The notes under the pieces were generated by a model. It had not been told where the DNA came from. It ran no database searches and saw only the letters and a list, made by a program, of their open reading frames with translations. Below, piece after piece: positions 21,601 to 31,150 of a stretch of DNA of 64,000 bases. The stretch's first letter is position 1. Every line of letters starts with the position of its first letter. Made by a program: the position numbers and the translations under genes. Origin of the DNA: Hyposmocoma kahamanoa (lineage: Eukaryota; Arthropoda; Insecta; Lepidoptera; Cosmopterigidae); contig NW_020653397.1 of assembly GCF_003589595.1 (NCBI RefSeq), positions 523,185-587,184 on the forward strand. The letters are read 5' to 3'.

Positions 21601-24600
21601 AGAGAATTTTAACTGCCAAAAAACGATAAGTATGTTATAATGAAATCTATCAAAATTACGTTGTTTTCAATTATTTTTCCGCATTTTCATGAAGAAAAAT
21701 CAATAAAATAAGCTGAGACTTGATTGTCACGTTGTGAATTCGGAATTACAGTCCAGTGTCAACTGTTAGTGTCGCCCAAGGAGCATATAGATGATGCTGT
21801 CGTAATTTTACGAAATTAACATTTATTTCCTATGTAATATTGAATAAAAAAATAAACAAAATATTGAAGAGATATATGTAAATAAATAAGTTCAACTTAA
21901 CTTTTAATCGTTACAAATCAACATTTAGACAATAATATTGCCTCCATTGCATCCGTGTAACTATTTTAAGATTGGTAAATTTGACATAAGAACAATATTA
22001 CTTTAATGTCAAGTCGCGCCATAGTACGAACTGAGCGAATGAATAGTCACAAAGCTGCCAATGAAACATAAGCTTAATAAAATATAAGTTTACTTTAAGC
22101 GCGTCATGGTACGAAAAGTCAATCTAAGGTTAAAGTAATATTGTTTTAAGAGGTTGTGGTAGCCCCAGGACGTCCGATGTCCGATTAACGGAGGAACGGC
22201 GTAGTGTTGCTTACGCTCGGCGGTGGCGATTGGTCTGCAGGATGGAGTCCCTGGACGAGTGCCAGCTGCGCAAGGCGCGGCGCGCGCGGCAGCTCCTGAC
22301 GCCCACCGGAGGCGTGGCCGTCCTCGACGGGAGCAGCCCCGCAGGTACGCTTCTGCCACATACCCTTTATCTGAGCGACGAACACCCCCGCGTCGGTCAA
22401 CCAGCCGATGTTTACAGTACGTACTAGTACGTAAGTGTAAGTAATCTTAAATGCATTAATTTTCCAATTGGATTACTTAATGTTGTTGTTTAAGACATCA
22501 CACTCAGATTTATATCAGATCACATTCAGACGCCTATTTCTGCCGCCAAGCAGTAGTATGAGCATTACTGCTTTCCGGTTTGGAAGGGTAACGGTGCTGG
22601 TGAAATTACAGGCACATGGGACTTGTCAACTTATGTCTCAGGGCGACTGACGCAGGGTCAGTGCCCCTTAGATTATTGCGATTTAAAGCTCTGAGTGGCA
22701 CTGTAACTGTAATGGAAGGCGTGGCGCTTGCCATCAGGCCCACGACTTGTTCGTCCCGTCGTTGATATTATTTAAAAAAAAAATTCATGCAATAAAAGCG
22801 TAAAAGACGTAAGTATCGCGTCTAGCGTTTCCGCTCTTATTACATGGTGTTAAAAGTTCTTCTGTCGATAAAGAATGGTTAACCTTACTATACAAAACAT
22901 TCACAAATTACATAATCAAATTTTGTCGAGTTCAGTTTTTCCCTTGAACGTAATTAGAAAATGTAAGAAACAACGGTAATTAGTACGTAATTGGTGAAAT
23001 AATTGCATAATGAAGTAATTTATAAACAGTATAATTTTGTAAATATACTATTCAATAAAACTAGGATACAAAAGAAGTACTGCACACAAGCATTCTTTTC
23101 TTTACATGATCTCAATTGGTCCAGGCGCGAATAGATGGCGCTTAAAATAATCCATAAAAGATCGAAGTTACCGTCTCTACACATTATTCAAATTGAACAA
23201 ACTGACAAAAACTGACAGATGTTAATAACGGGAAGAATTTGTCAGTTACACTAAAGCGATAACATTGCTGTTGCACAACATGTTACGGATGCACTAATTT
23301 ACATCAACCCTTCTTAAATCACCTATACTTGGAGTAGCTAAGAACTTTTCAAATCAAACCGTGTGATAAGCATAGTTTATATGATTTTAGTTCTAAGAGT
23401 TTTCACAGTTCGACTTTTTTAAATGTACTTCATTTTTTTACAAACAAATGGTTGATTTCCGTTGATCATAATAATTCCTATAGAGGCTTATCGACGCGTG
23501 ACAATAGAAATAAGTATAATATTCGTATGATTTTGTAATATGAGTTATTATATGTAATTTATGTAAATACACTCATGTAGTAATATTTGACCAACGTTGA
23601 ATTGAAAATGAAACATTTTTTTTTCGAAAAACAACCAACTTTATTGGGCTTTTTAGAGTATATCGACTGTGAACTAGCAACCTCAACTTTGACTACTTTA
23701 CATTGACTTTACATTTGACAAAAAAAAATTGTTTGCCTCATTTATATAGCATCTGGTTTATTAAACAAAAATACGTACTTTTTTAATATTTTTATTACAC
23801 ATACACTACATATTTTTTTCTTCACCTGTAAGTCAATATCAAGTTGTCAAAATTGATATAATACCAGTTGCCAGTTCACAGACGAATGCGATTTTAAGTC
23901 CATAAAATCATTTTTTTTTTCTTTTTGAAAAAATCGCGCGTCACTTGCAAGATGATAGATGATTATGATTTTTGTTGAATAGAATGAACATTCCGAAAAG
24001 TAGATGAGAAGAAAAACATCAACAACAACATATTTTGTTATTAGACACATATGAAAAATATTTATAAGTCAAATAGAATCATCTTACCTTGGAACAATGC
24101 TAAATAGATTTGTTTGTTGTGTCACTTCAGCCGAAAGACGTCCACAGCTGGATATAGACCTTTCATAAAGATCGCCACAAATGAAATTGTTCTTTCGCTA
24201 TCAAACACTAACATTATTTGGTATTTTGATCAAATCAAATAAAAAAAATATTATAGTCCAGTCATCTACCATATTGATGATTTTGCGGCTTACAATGCAC
24301 GGACCTGCACTTATAATCTATGTCTGGAGTTCATGCGTCCTTATCGCACTCGCTACAGAACTTGGTACTTGGTACTTGGTGCAACGGGCTGGTATCCGCA
24401 ACAGAAATAACAGAAATAATTTGTAAAAAAAAAATAAAAATAAAAAATTAAAATTAAAATAAAAATAAAAAATTAATTTCGCTACAGAAATAATTTGCTA
24501 TCTCAATCTTCAAATAGCTGGTATTTATTAAAATAAACAGAAAAATAAATAAAATATAGCAATAATGTTAATCTTTTTGCCAACTTACGCCTGGCATGTG

Positions 24601-26103
24601 ATTCCTTGTGTTTTTTATACTTTAATATGGCAAATGAATTTTATAAATAAACACGACGGGATTTTTCTTAAAATGTCTCAATTGTACAAATGTCAAAATC
24701 GTCTCTTTGCTCGACGCCGATTGAGTGCAAGATCGGTCAATTGACTGGTTTTCGAAACTTCACTACGCGGTCACTAGTCATACTGCCTTCTTGCCATAAA
24801 TTAATAAAATTAGTCATTAGTAAGTCTTGTTTAACATATAATTATAATGTACAATCTTCCTTATGTGAGAGTGAATAAATAAATTAAATAAATAAATTTA
24901 CGCTAGCTATCTTTAAAAATCAAATTAAATTTTTTTTTATTCAAAATTCTGTATGATCTGTTTTGTACCATACCGTTTATTTGTATTCTCATTCTAATGT
25001 AGGGATTATATTGTTTTTACTTTTTCTTTTTAACTATAAAGAAAGTAGAGATTATAATTATGAAGAGTAATAGAATAATTATTTTTCATATATCCCTGAA
25101 TCTGTACAGCTTTCTGTGTTAGCCAATAAGTATGGTGTATATCCTTTAAATTTTGTCAAGTATTCTACATTTGCTATTGTTGTAAACCATCATGTTGGCT
25201 TTCCTATACAATAAATAAATCAATAAATGTGTTGTAAATTTGGGTAATTTTCACAAGAGAGTGATTAAATTCTGCGTCCATACTGTAACTACTACTAAAC
25301 CATGGTATATCTCTAAAATTAGCATCCGAGACCTTAGGAGATTAATAAACATTAACATTTAATACAGAAGTCTATTATACAATGTCCCATTAGTAGAGCC
25401 GTTACGAACGCAAAGATTGGTTGGTAATTTTAATTCATTCACGACAGAATTTGGCATCATAATCTATTAACAATATTAAAAAATAATTTACTTTTCAGGT
25501 ACTTCCACGGAACTTAAAATCACTTCTACAAAACTAAAAAGTAACTCTACGGAACCAAAGCGTACCACTGCGGTACCAAAAGGTACCTCTACCGAGCCAA
25601 ATGGTACTTCTACGGAACCAAAAGGTACTTCACTGAAAACAAAAGAACTCTTAAAGGAGACTGAAACCAAACAGGCAACAAACCCGGAGCCACTACCCAC
25701 TCTCGATTCTTTACGTCCCGGCTTCACTCGGTTTGGTTTCAGAATGAACTGCGATGCAAACCCGTTCAGTATCACGAAAACCAAAACTGCTAAAGAAAAA
25801 ACCGTTGGTTTATTAATACAAATGGAAAAAACAAAGAGTTTGACAAGTGAAAAGGAAAAACCCAATACTTTAACTAACAAGGAAAAGTTTAATGGTTTGA
25901 CGAGGCAATTGACACAACCATCTTTAAACGGCGGAACGATAAGCCGACGAGCTGTTGCCAAACAAACCGTAATGAGAGAGAAATCTTTCTCATCTCTTTC
26001 TAACAGGCGAGATTCGAAGAGAAACGAGAATCGGACGGTTATAAAAGGGGTTAGGACTAATAGGAGGTTTGAACTGCAAATGAAAATGCGGAATTTGGAT
26101 TGA
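15637..26103 (+). CDS. NuSAP-like basic spindle/chromosome-associated protein, six exons
   Basis: Six coding exons (15637-15658, 15746-17497, 17822-17962, 19592-19709, 22241-22344, 25499-26103) join in frame with GT-AG boundaries to give 913 codons. The protein is rich in Lys, Ser and Thr with no membrane segment. Exons 4-5 read TKLPNFAALHRKQFDRMESL followed by DECQLRKARR. This matches the P-N-F-x2-L-H-x4-F-x2-M-E-S pattern I recall from the microtubule-binding NuSAP family. Exon 2 carries about ten copies of an N-S/T-T-F-D-K motif, and near its end an RVMF motif that fits a protein phosphatase 1 docking site. A mitotic role in bundling microtubules near chromosomes is inferred from the family, not shown. 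The ATG in exon 1 follows a leader at about 15540-15636. No downstream AATAAA is obvious before the repeats at 26188. Another nuclear basic protein of similar composition is the main alternative. Confidence 0.72.
15746..17497 (+). CDS. NuSAP-like exon 2, long exon with motif array
   Basis: The acceptor is TTTTCAG|GTATTC and the donor AATG|GTAAGC. It encodes a Lys/Ser/Thr-rich low-complexity region with basic clusters (for example KKKNKKSKKKKR near 16140-16175), the N-S/T-T-F-D-K array (16411-16953), an SP/TP-rich segment (17200-17270) and RVMF (17383-17394). Reading on past the donor meets a stop at 17560, so splicing is required. Confidence 0.85.
17822..17962 (+). CDS. NuSAP-like exon 3
   Basis: Acceptor TTTTCAG and donor TCTG|GTAAGC. 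It encodes a very basic segment with TTRKRS and RAKRKR, a likely nuclear localisation signal. GC content is well above the flanking introns, supporting a real exon. Confidence 0.75.
17963..18579. other. Intron 3 of the NuSAP-like gene, first part
   Basis: Non-coding and AT-rich. The frame at 18243-18485 resembles nothing known. Confidence 0.5.
18580..18860 (-). repeat. Interspersed repeat family C, inverted partner
   Basis: This is a minus-orientation copy of family C: on the plus strand 'actgacctcgaaagttcgtg', 'gccaagttttattggaatcg' and 'gaattaagaaccttctcctt'. It pairs with the plus-strand copy at 19228-19442 in the same intron. Confidence 0.7.
19228..19442 (+). repeat. Interspersed repeat family C
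   Basis: It runs from 'ttttaaccgacgtcaaataa' through 'aagggtggcaaattagggga' to the poly-T end at about 19420-19430. It lies in intron 3 of the NuSAP-like gene, inverted relative to 18580-18860. Confidence 0.7.
19592..19709 (+). CDS. NuSAP-like exon 4
   Basis: Acceptor CTCCAG and donor GACAG|GTTTGT. It encodes a TP-rich basic stretch ending KLPNFAALHRKQFD, the first half of the NuSAP-type signature. Confidence 0.75.
19850..19935 (+). repeat. SINE family D 3' body
   Basis: It carries 'gtatcaataattataaaaag', then 'ctagtgaagtattttcacat', ending near 'gatattcaataaaaat'. It matches the 3' part of the copies at 2505-3025 and has no tRNA-like head. Confidence 0.5.
20457..20476 (+). repeat. (CA)n microsatellite
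   Basis: About nine CA units immediately left of a family-B copy. Confidence 0.85.
20478..20785 (+). repeat. Interspersed repeat family B, near-complete
   Basis: It starts 'ttttaatagcagtagagctt' and ends at an A-rich tail after 'gacttgttcgtcctatcact'. One end is A-rich in every fuller copy and I see no terminal inverted repeats, which points to a retroposon. It lies in intron 4 of the NuSAP-like gene. Confidence 0.8.
20790..22240. other. Intron 4 remainder
   Basis: AT-rich intronic sequence with no recognisable gene or repeat pair. Confidence 0.4.
22241..22344 (+). CDS. NuSAP-like exon 5
   Basis: Acceptor TCTGCAG and donor GCAG|GTACGC. It begins with RMESLDECQLRKARRARQLL, which completes the signature begun in exon 4 without a gap. 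It is GC-rich against an AT-rich intron. Confidence 0.75.
22528..22785 (+). repeat. Interspersed repeat family B
   Basis: It runs from 'cctatttctgccgccaagca' to an A-run at about 22770-22780. It lacks the first 80 or so bases of the family and lies in intron 5 of the NuSAP-like gene. Confidence 0.8.
22786..25498. other. Intron 5 remainder: AT-rich, with A-rich tracts and possible LINE tails
   Basis: No gene seen. A-rich tract at 24424-24475. A short LINE-like fragment around 24128-24170 ('gccgaaagacgtccacagct'). Tail-like runs of AATAAAT at 24870-24895 and 25210-25230 suggest old LINE 3' ends. The element types are uncertain. Confidence 0.35.
25499..26103 (+). CDS. NuSAP-like exon 6 (C-terminus) with short peptide repeats
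   Basis: Acceptor CTTTTCAG. It starts in frame with a run of seven- to eight-residue repeats of the type GTSTEPK (about 25499-25645), then a PGFTRFGF segment and a basic tail ending MRNLD and TGA. The tail contains many Lys/Thr residues and no known catalytic motif. Confidence 0.75.
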
Positions 26104-26187
26104 ATACATTAGTAGACATAAGTATGATTTTAATTAATCTGGTTTTCAACTACGAACACTAACCTTATTCGGTAAATAACTGGTTTA

Positions 26188-26345
26188 ATTTTTAACCGAC
26201 TTCAAAAAAAGAGAAGGTCCTCAATTCGAGCATATTTTTTTTGTGTGTTTGTTACGCGATTAGTCCGGTATTTGTGAACAGTTTCCGATGATTATTCATA
26301 TCAGTATTAGTTTTTAATTAGGGGATGATTCCGGAGTATTGAGTT
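26188..26345 (+). repeat. Interspersed repeat family C, partial
   Basis: It begins 'tttttaaccgacttcaaaaa' and includes 'ggtcctcaattcgag'. It starts 85 bases after the stop codon of the NuSAP-like gene, so it may lie in or next to the 3' UTR. Confidence 0.6.
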
Positions 26346-26369
26346 TCACCCACTACCAATTCTTAATCA

Positions 26370-26586
26370 AACCAATAATAATAATAATAACGCGCACACT
26401 CAACACAGTCCCGCACTAGGGAAACGCTGTGTCGCGGGTGCCATGGACACACACATAGACAACCACAAATTACACCCAAACTCACGAGAGAAATAAATGT
26501 AGGCCATACAAATATTTCTCCCGACCCGGAAATCGAACCTGGGCCTCTGCGTGGCAGTTCGGCATGGTTCGGCCACGGAGGCAGTT
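26370..26586 (-). repeat. tRNA-derived SINE family A, most complete copy
   Basis: On the minus strand: a head GCCTCCGTGGCCGAACCATG, then the B box GGTTCGATTTCC, then the family body, ending in a (TTA)n tail (about 26375-26390). The terminal trinucleotide tail and pol III boxes identify a SINE. Confidence 0.75.
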
Positions 26587-26685
26587 AATGAAAAGCAATA
26601 AAAATAAAATGATGATCATGATGGAAATAGCAGACAGATGAGAGGAACTCCTCAACAATGTATAATGGCGATAGGACGAGTTGTA

Positions 26686-26890
26686 TTTTTTTGGTTGCTC
26701 GAGTTGACTCGACTCGGTGTCTCGCAGAGATACCGACCGCGACTCGAGCGTGTTCCGAAGGTCACCGAACCGACTGTAGTATTCGGCTCGGCGGGGCGGG
26801 TACCGAACTTAGCTAGCTCGAGTTCATAAGAAAGTAACTCGAGTTGACTCATTGTGGGAGTGACTCGAGTTAAATAACTTGACTCGCCCA
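26686..26890. repeat. GACTCGAGT-rich segment
   Basis: The palindromic word ACTCGAGT or close variants recurs at least five times, twice as CTCGAGTTGACTC. A related run of ACTCG words is at about 51212-51260. It may be an old degenerate palindromic repeat. The frame through it is probably chance. Confidence 0.5.
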
Positions 26891-28453
26891 TCGCCAGTGT
26901 ATAACAGCTGCATCGTGTTTAGGCTCATACGATTAGTTTTGACCAGGCTTCCATCTGTGTTTATTATCATTGAGGAGGCCACGGCAACAAATACACCGAA
27001 AATGGACAAGCATAGTTTTGAGGTCGATTTTTTTTATAGCAACTCGCTTTGGCATCGTGCTTTAACTAAAAGCTTTTTATTTGACATTACGTTGTACCTA
27101 CACGCTCTGTTATAAAACACTCTCGTAAAATAATTTCCACACAAGCAAAGATGGGCTTTGGATTACAACCCAATCAACCCGCCCAGGTTTACACAAAGAG
27201 TTTTAACCCATTTCTGTCCCGAAATAGTATTTTTTTTAGTTAATTCCATACTTATGGAAATTTCGATGTAAAAAATCTTTTTTAGTTGTGGATTCTTACT
27301 ACTAAGAATGCACATTACACTTCGATTTTTATTAAGATCGATTCAAGTGCATACAATCCAACGATTTTTTGTTTCGATTTATTTCAATTCGATTATCAAG
27401 CGAATCGATTTAATAGAAAGGCACAAAACTCCATTTACAACACATATTTAGATGTTAATAGTTATTGCCCTCGATTACGGGCTTAGTGATGGGTTTTAAC
27501 CTTATTTAAACAAAGAGTTGACAATGCGCCGGGTTAAAAAACGGACGTATGCACTCAAATAAAGAGTAAGACAAAAGTTTCCTGGACATTACTCCATAAT
27601 TAGTCACTCGGTGTGCAACGATCACAATTTTTCTGCTAGTAAAAAAAACAGTCCGTTCCTTCGGAAGGACTTGTAATGTATAACTCACTTTATAAAACAA
27701 GTACTGTGCAGTTTACAACCATTAGTTCCGCACCGCAGTGGAGTAATGGAAGTTGCCGGATGCAAGTAGCTCTGCACGCGAGGTGTGTGCTGTGACACAG
27801 GAAAGCCGTGCCCAGCAGAGGGCCGTATAATAACACAGTTATCCGTTTCATCGAAGCTACCCTATATAAAACTTACTTTTGGTACATGCGCGGTGCTAAA
27901 GCGTTTTTTGTTTTTAAATCATCTTAAAATATTTGTAAATAACAAACAATAATTTTAGAAATGAGTACAAAATATCCTAGCACGCCTTTGTAAACTATTC
28001 TTAAGTTGTATTATTTTAGAATATAAGGTCCAAATTCGTTCACTAGACCAGAATTGTTCATGGAAACCGCTCTGAAATTGCGAAAAACTACTCGCAACTA
28101 TTACATTAATTAAGGTCGAGTATATATGAACCATTGAACATTTACAATGTACTTTGGACCTCATATAATTGTACAATAAAACGATAATTTACTAAAAAAT
28201 AAACAAATGAACCTCGATTTGTTAACAAGTATGTTTAAATAATCCATTTCCATAGAAGGAATTTAATATAAGTGATCTTTCTAACAAATTCTAACTTTAG
28301 TTTTAAAAAATATATTTAATATTCGTTTCTTTATGGGATAAAACTAGTTTAAATTACGCATGCGTTGTTTGGTTATGTCCTGACGAGTGAAAAAGCGTAA
28401 AAATACAACGCCCGATTATGGCACTAGCACGTTAATTATGGCGTTGCGGAGAT
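26891..28453. other. AT-rich, nothing recognised except a TCGATT cluster
   Basis: No gene seen. Between about 27320 and 27420 the hexamer TCGATT or its complement occurs roughly six times. Confidence 0.35.
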
Positions 28454-28637
28454 GCCACACGGGCGTTGCGTTGACGCAACTGCGTTGTTACTACATGTAA
28501 ATCAGAACGACATGCCCACGGTACGTCGAAACTTCGCGCAGTGACGGAACGCGTGCAAATCGAACAAGGGGCAGGAAACGAAGCGGGGAGAGGTGTTGCG
28601 ATGCGACAACGCAACGCTGACGCAACGCCCGCGTGGC
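28454..28637. mobile_element. GC-rich MITE, about 40-bp inverted repeats
   Basis: The left arm starts GCCACACGGGCGTTGCG and the right arm, reversed, starts GCCACGCGGGCGTTGCG. Both continue into CAACGCAACGC-type direct and inverted sub-repeats. It has no coding capacity, and no clear target duplication was found. Confidence 0.65.
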
Positions 28638-29560
28638 TTCGCTCTTCAACTCTCGCTCTCAACGCACAAGCTAACTTACAAATGAAACTAACATTTTGGG
28701 ATAAAATTGAATTAAAACTTAAATCTTAATAATAATATTGCATATTTAAGCTAGTAAGGGAAGTGTTTTGTCTTTTATAAGCAATATTTAGAAACGCGAT
28801 CCCCATATGGACTGCGTTGCTTTGTGTATGGATTTTTAGGTTGCAGTAGTTTCACATGAAACTGAATACATGGAACGACCGGTAATAAATGCATTTAGAA
28901 CCAAACTTTCTGATGTCTTTGTTTTATTAAATAAGAAAGAAATTACCAATAATTGGTGAATATTTCCGAGATGATTGTATCGAGTTTAATCTTATATCAC
29001 TTCCAAAATACCCATAAAAGAAGATTTATTATTTGATGACATCAAAAAGTTAAACCGCAGACGTCACGAATAGCGCCTGCGTAGTTTTTGCTACATTTAC
29101 TCAAGCCAAGTTTGGCAAAAACCACGAAGTCTTTTAATCATGTTTCCCGTTACTTAACATTTAATTACGTATTCTTGGAGATACCCTTCCGATGTCTCGA
29201 ACTTTCCAGGAGAAAAACAATGTGAACAATTTGCACTTTTTACTTTGCTGTGTTGTACAGTTTTGTTATACATCTATTTTGCAATAATGTATTGTTAGCG
29301 TAGTTACGAAATTTCTATAGTAAGTTAGTTTCAACAGTATTGTTACTGGTCCCTTAAGGAGGCACTTTATTTTTGAAGTATTTTGTGCCATTTTTAGTTA
29401 GGTATTAATCATGTAACATTAGCTATTCTCAAATATAATAAAACGCTTTTAATTTTTTTATATTGGTTTTATTCTCAACCCATTCTAGTAAATACAAACA
29501 AACATAAACGACAAATACTCTACCAACTGACGATGATAGATAAATATTGTAAATGCACGA
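28638..29560. other. No gene or repeat recognised
   Basis: AT-rich sequence with no signal that I can interpret. Confidence 0.4.
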
Positions 29561-29734
29561 CAGTGCATAGGCCAAGTTTTCAATCTTGTATCACATACAC
29601 CATGAGCATCATGTAATAATGTGCCCAAACCACTATAAGGGCCTCAAATACGACAAATCCGTGTACTAATGAATACCAGAGCAAAGGAATGCATTGCGGG
29701 GTATACTGTAGTGCACGGTACGCCCAGACCATAA

Positions 29735-29798
29735 CCGATTTAGAAAAAAATCCCAAATTGGTCCTAAGGGAGCCCATAGATCCAACCGTTGAATCACT
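29735..29798 (-). repeat. SINE tail fragment related to 8411-8509
   Basis: It shares 'aaattggtcct' and the flanking 'aaccgatttagaaaaa' pattern with the SINE at 8411-8509. It lacks a recognisable B box. Confidence 0.4.
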
Positions 29799-30003
29799 CT
29801 GCCGCCGTTAGTTGAAAGGGCGCACGTGACTTTCTTTTTTTAAATGTGTATATTTCCGAGATTAGTAAAAAAGGCCGATAAAGTGGATAAGGTATGAAGT
29901 TATCGCAATAGAAAAGTAGATTTTTTTCAATTTCATCTCTTTGTAGATTATTATCTCGGTTTTAAAATAGTACTGAACCCGCCCTTTCAACTTACGGCGG
30001 CAG
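29799..30003. mobile_element. MITE with 24-bp inverted repeats and CACT flanks
   Basis: The left end is CTGCCGCCGTTAGTTGAAAG. The right end reversed is the same with one change (GTAAG for GTTAG). The tetramer CACT stands on both sides (29795-29798 and 30004-30007) as a possible target duplication. A second, solo end occurs at 5419-5452. Confidence 0.7.
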
Positions 30004-30305
30004 CACTGAGGTCGTCACATTCTCCAGTGTTTCCCGTTTGCCTATGCATGATGTACGACTTAAGACTGAAATGTACCAGTGTGTGGAACGGAATGGAAGC
30101 GATTTTTATGTAACGAAATTGTACATAACAAAAATAAATTTGTGTCAATTGTGCAACGTACAAACTATAGATACGATACGGTAGTTGCGAGTGTTCCCGA
30201 GATTGCTTTATTTATTAAAAAAATACGTGCGCATTTGACCTCTTGATGGAAAGAGAGTAATGCCTGTTCACTCTCGCCTTGAAAAGGCCCATTCATTCAT
30301 ACTTC

Positions 30306-30474
30306 GGTTCACACCGCGAACTAAGCTAACTAACCCAACGATCCCGTTAAGCTATATAAAATATGTCGTTTGTGCCGCCCGTAGTCACCACTTAGGTACG
30401 TATTTTCTTAGCTTGGCATGGCATGCAACTACGTGAGCTAAGCTAAGTTAGCCAGCTTCGTTCGCGGTGTGGCC
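30306..30474. mobile_element. MITE with about 30-bp inverted repeats
   Basis: The left end GGTTCACACCGCGAACTAAG and the right end reversed (GGCCACACCGCGAACGAAG) pair over about 30 bases. Inner AGCTAAGCTAAGTTAG-type words continue the pairing. The target duplication is not clear. Confidence 0.6.
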
Positions 30475-30639
30475 TGCGCTTAGATAAGTCTGCAAGAACG
30501 GAATTCCAGTACATAGCCGTTGACCATATAAATGTGAAAGCAAAAAGCTTCATATGAATCCTTGTAATATCCACAACACGGGTGGATCCCCAACCTACGT
30601 CTAGTCCCCCCGATGGAAATAGGAAGGCGGAATTAAATC

Positions 30640-31150
30640 GCTAGAATTCTCCGGAAGACGTGCGACCTATATTTTGGCTCGTCTCTAGTTTGTACGTAAC
30701 ATAAAAGTTTAAAATGCGCTTTCATACCGTTCCGCTGCAATATAGAATAAGCTAAAGTGCGACGAATGTACCTCTTGGCAAGGAATGCAATACTCAAAGA
30801 AAGTAGTGTTGAGGATGAAAATCTCGAATACGGTCAGAGAGCTCTAGGAAGAACTAAAAGCGTAAAAATATTTGAAGTACCTACACCAAACTTGCCTTTG
30901 TTTAGTTTTACACGTTTATTTTATTTTAATACGATGTATTTGCCAAAAATGTGCTAGTTGTGTTAACGTTTCTCTTCCCCCAAAAGGTAGAGCATGCATA
31001 GATCGAGTATGCACGACAGTTCCGCGGGAGATTTTGGCTCGTATTCAATTTCAACGTTACACAATTGACCATAAAGTTCATTATGTTATGTACATACAAT
31101 ATCGTTACAAAAATTCGCTCCCATTCCATTCCGCTGCAATATAAAATGAG
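30640..31150. repeat. Local repeat cluster with TTCCGCTGCAATATA motif
   Basis: Two similar segments end in 'ttccgctgcaatata' (30730-30744 and 31128-31142), each preceded by related sequence and by 'attttggctcgt' about 80-100 bases upstream. An inverted partial match lies near 30082-30130. They are probably ends of an undetermined transposon. Confidence 0.4.

Noticed and set aside
25488..25961. 157-codon minus-strand frame with repeated FGSVEVP
   Set aside because: It is the reverse reading of the GTSTEPK-type repeats in the last NuSAP-like exon.
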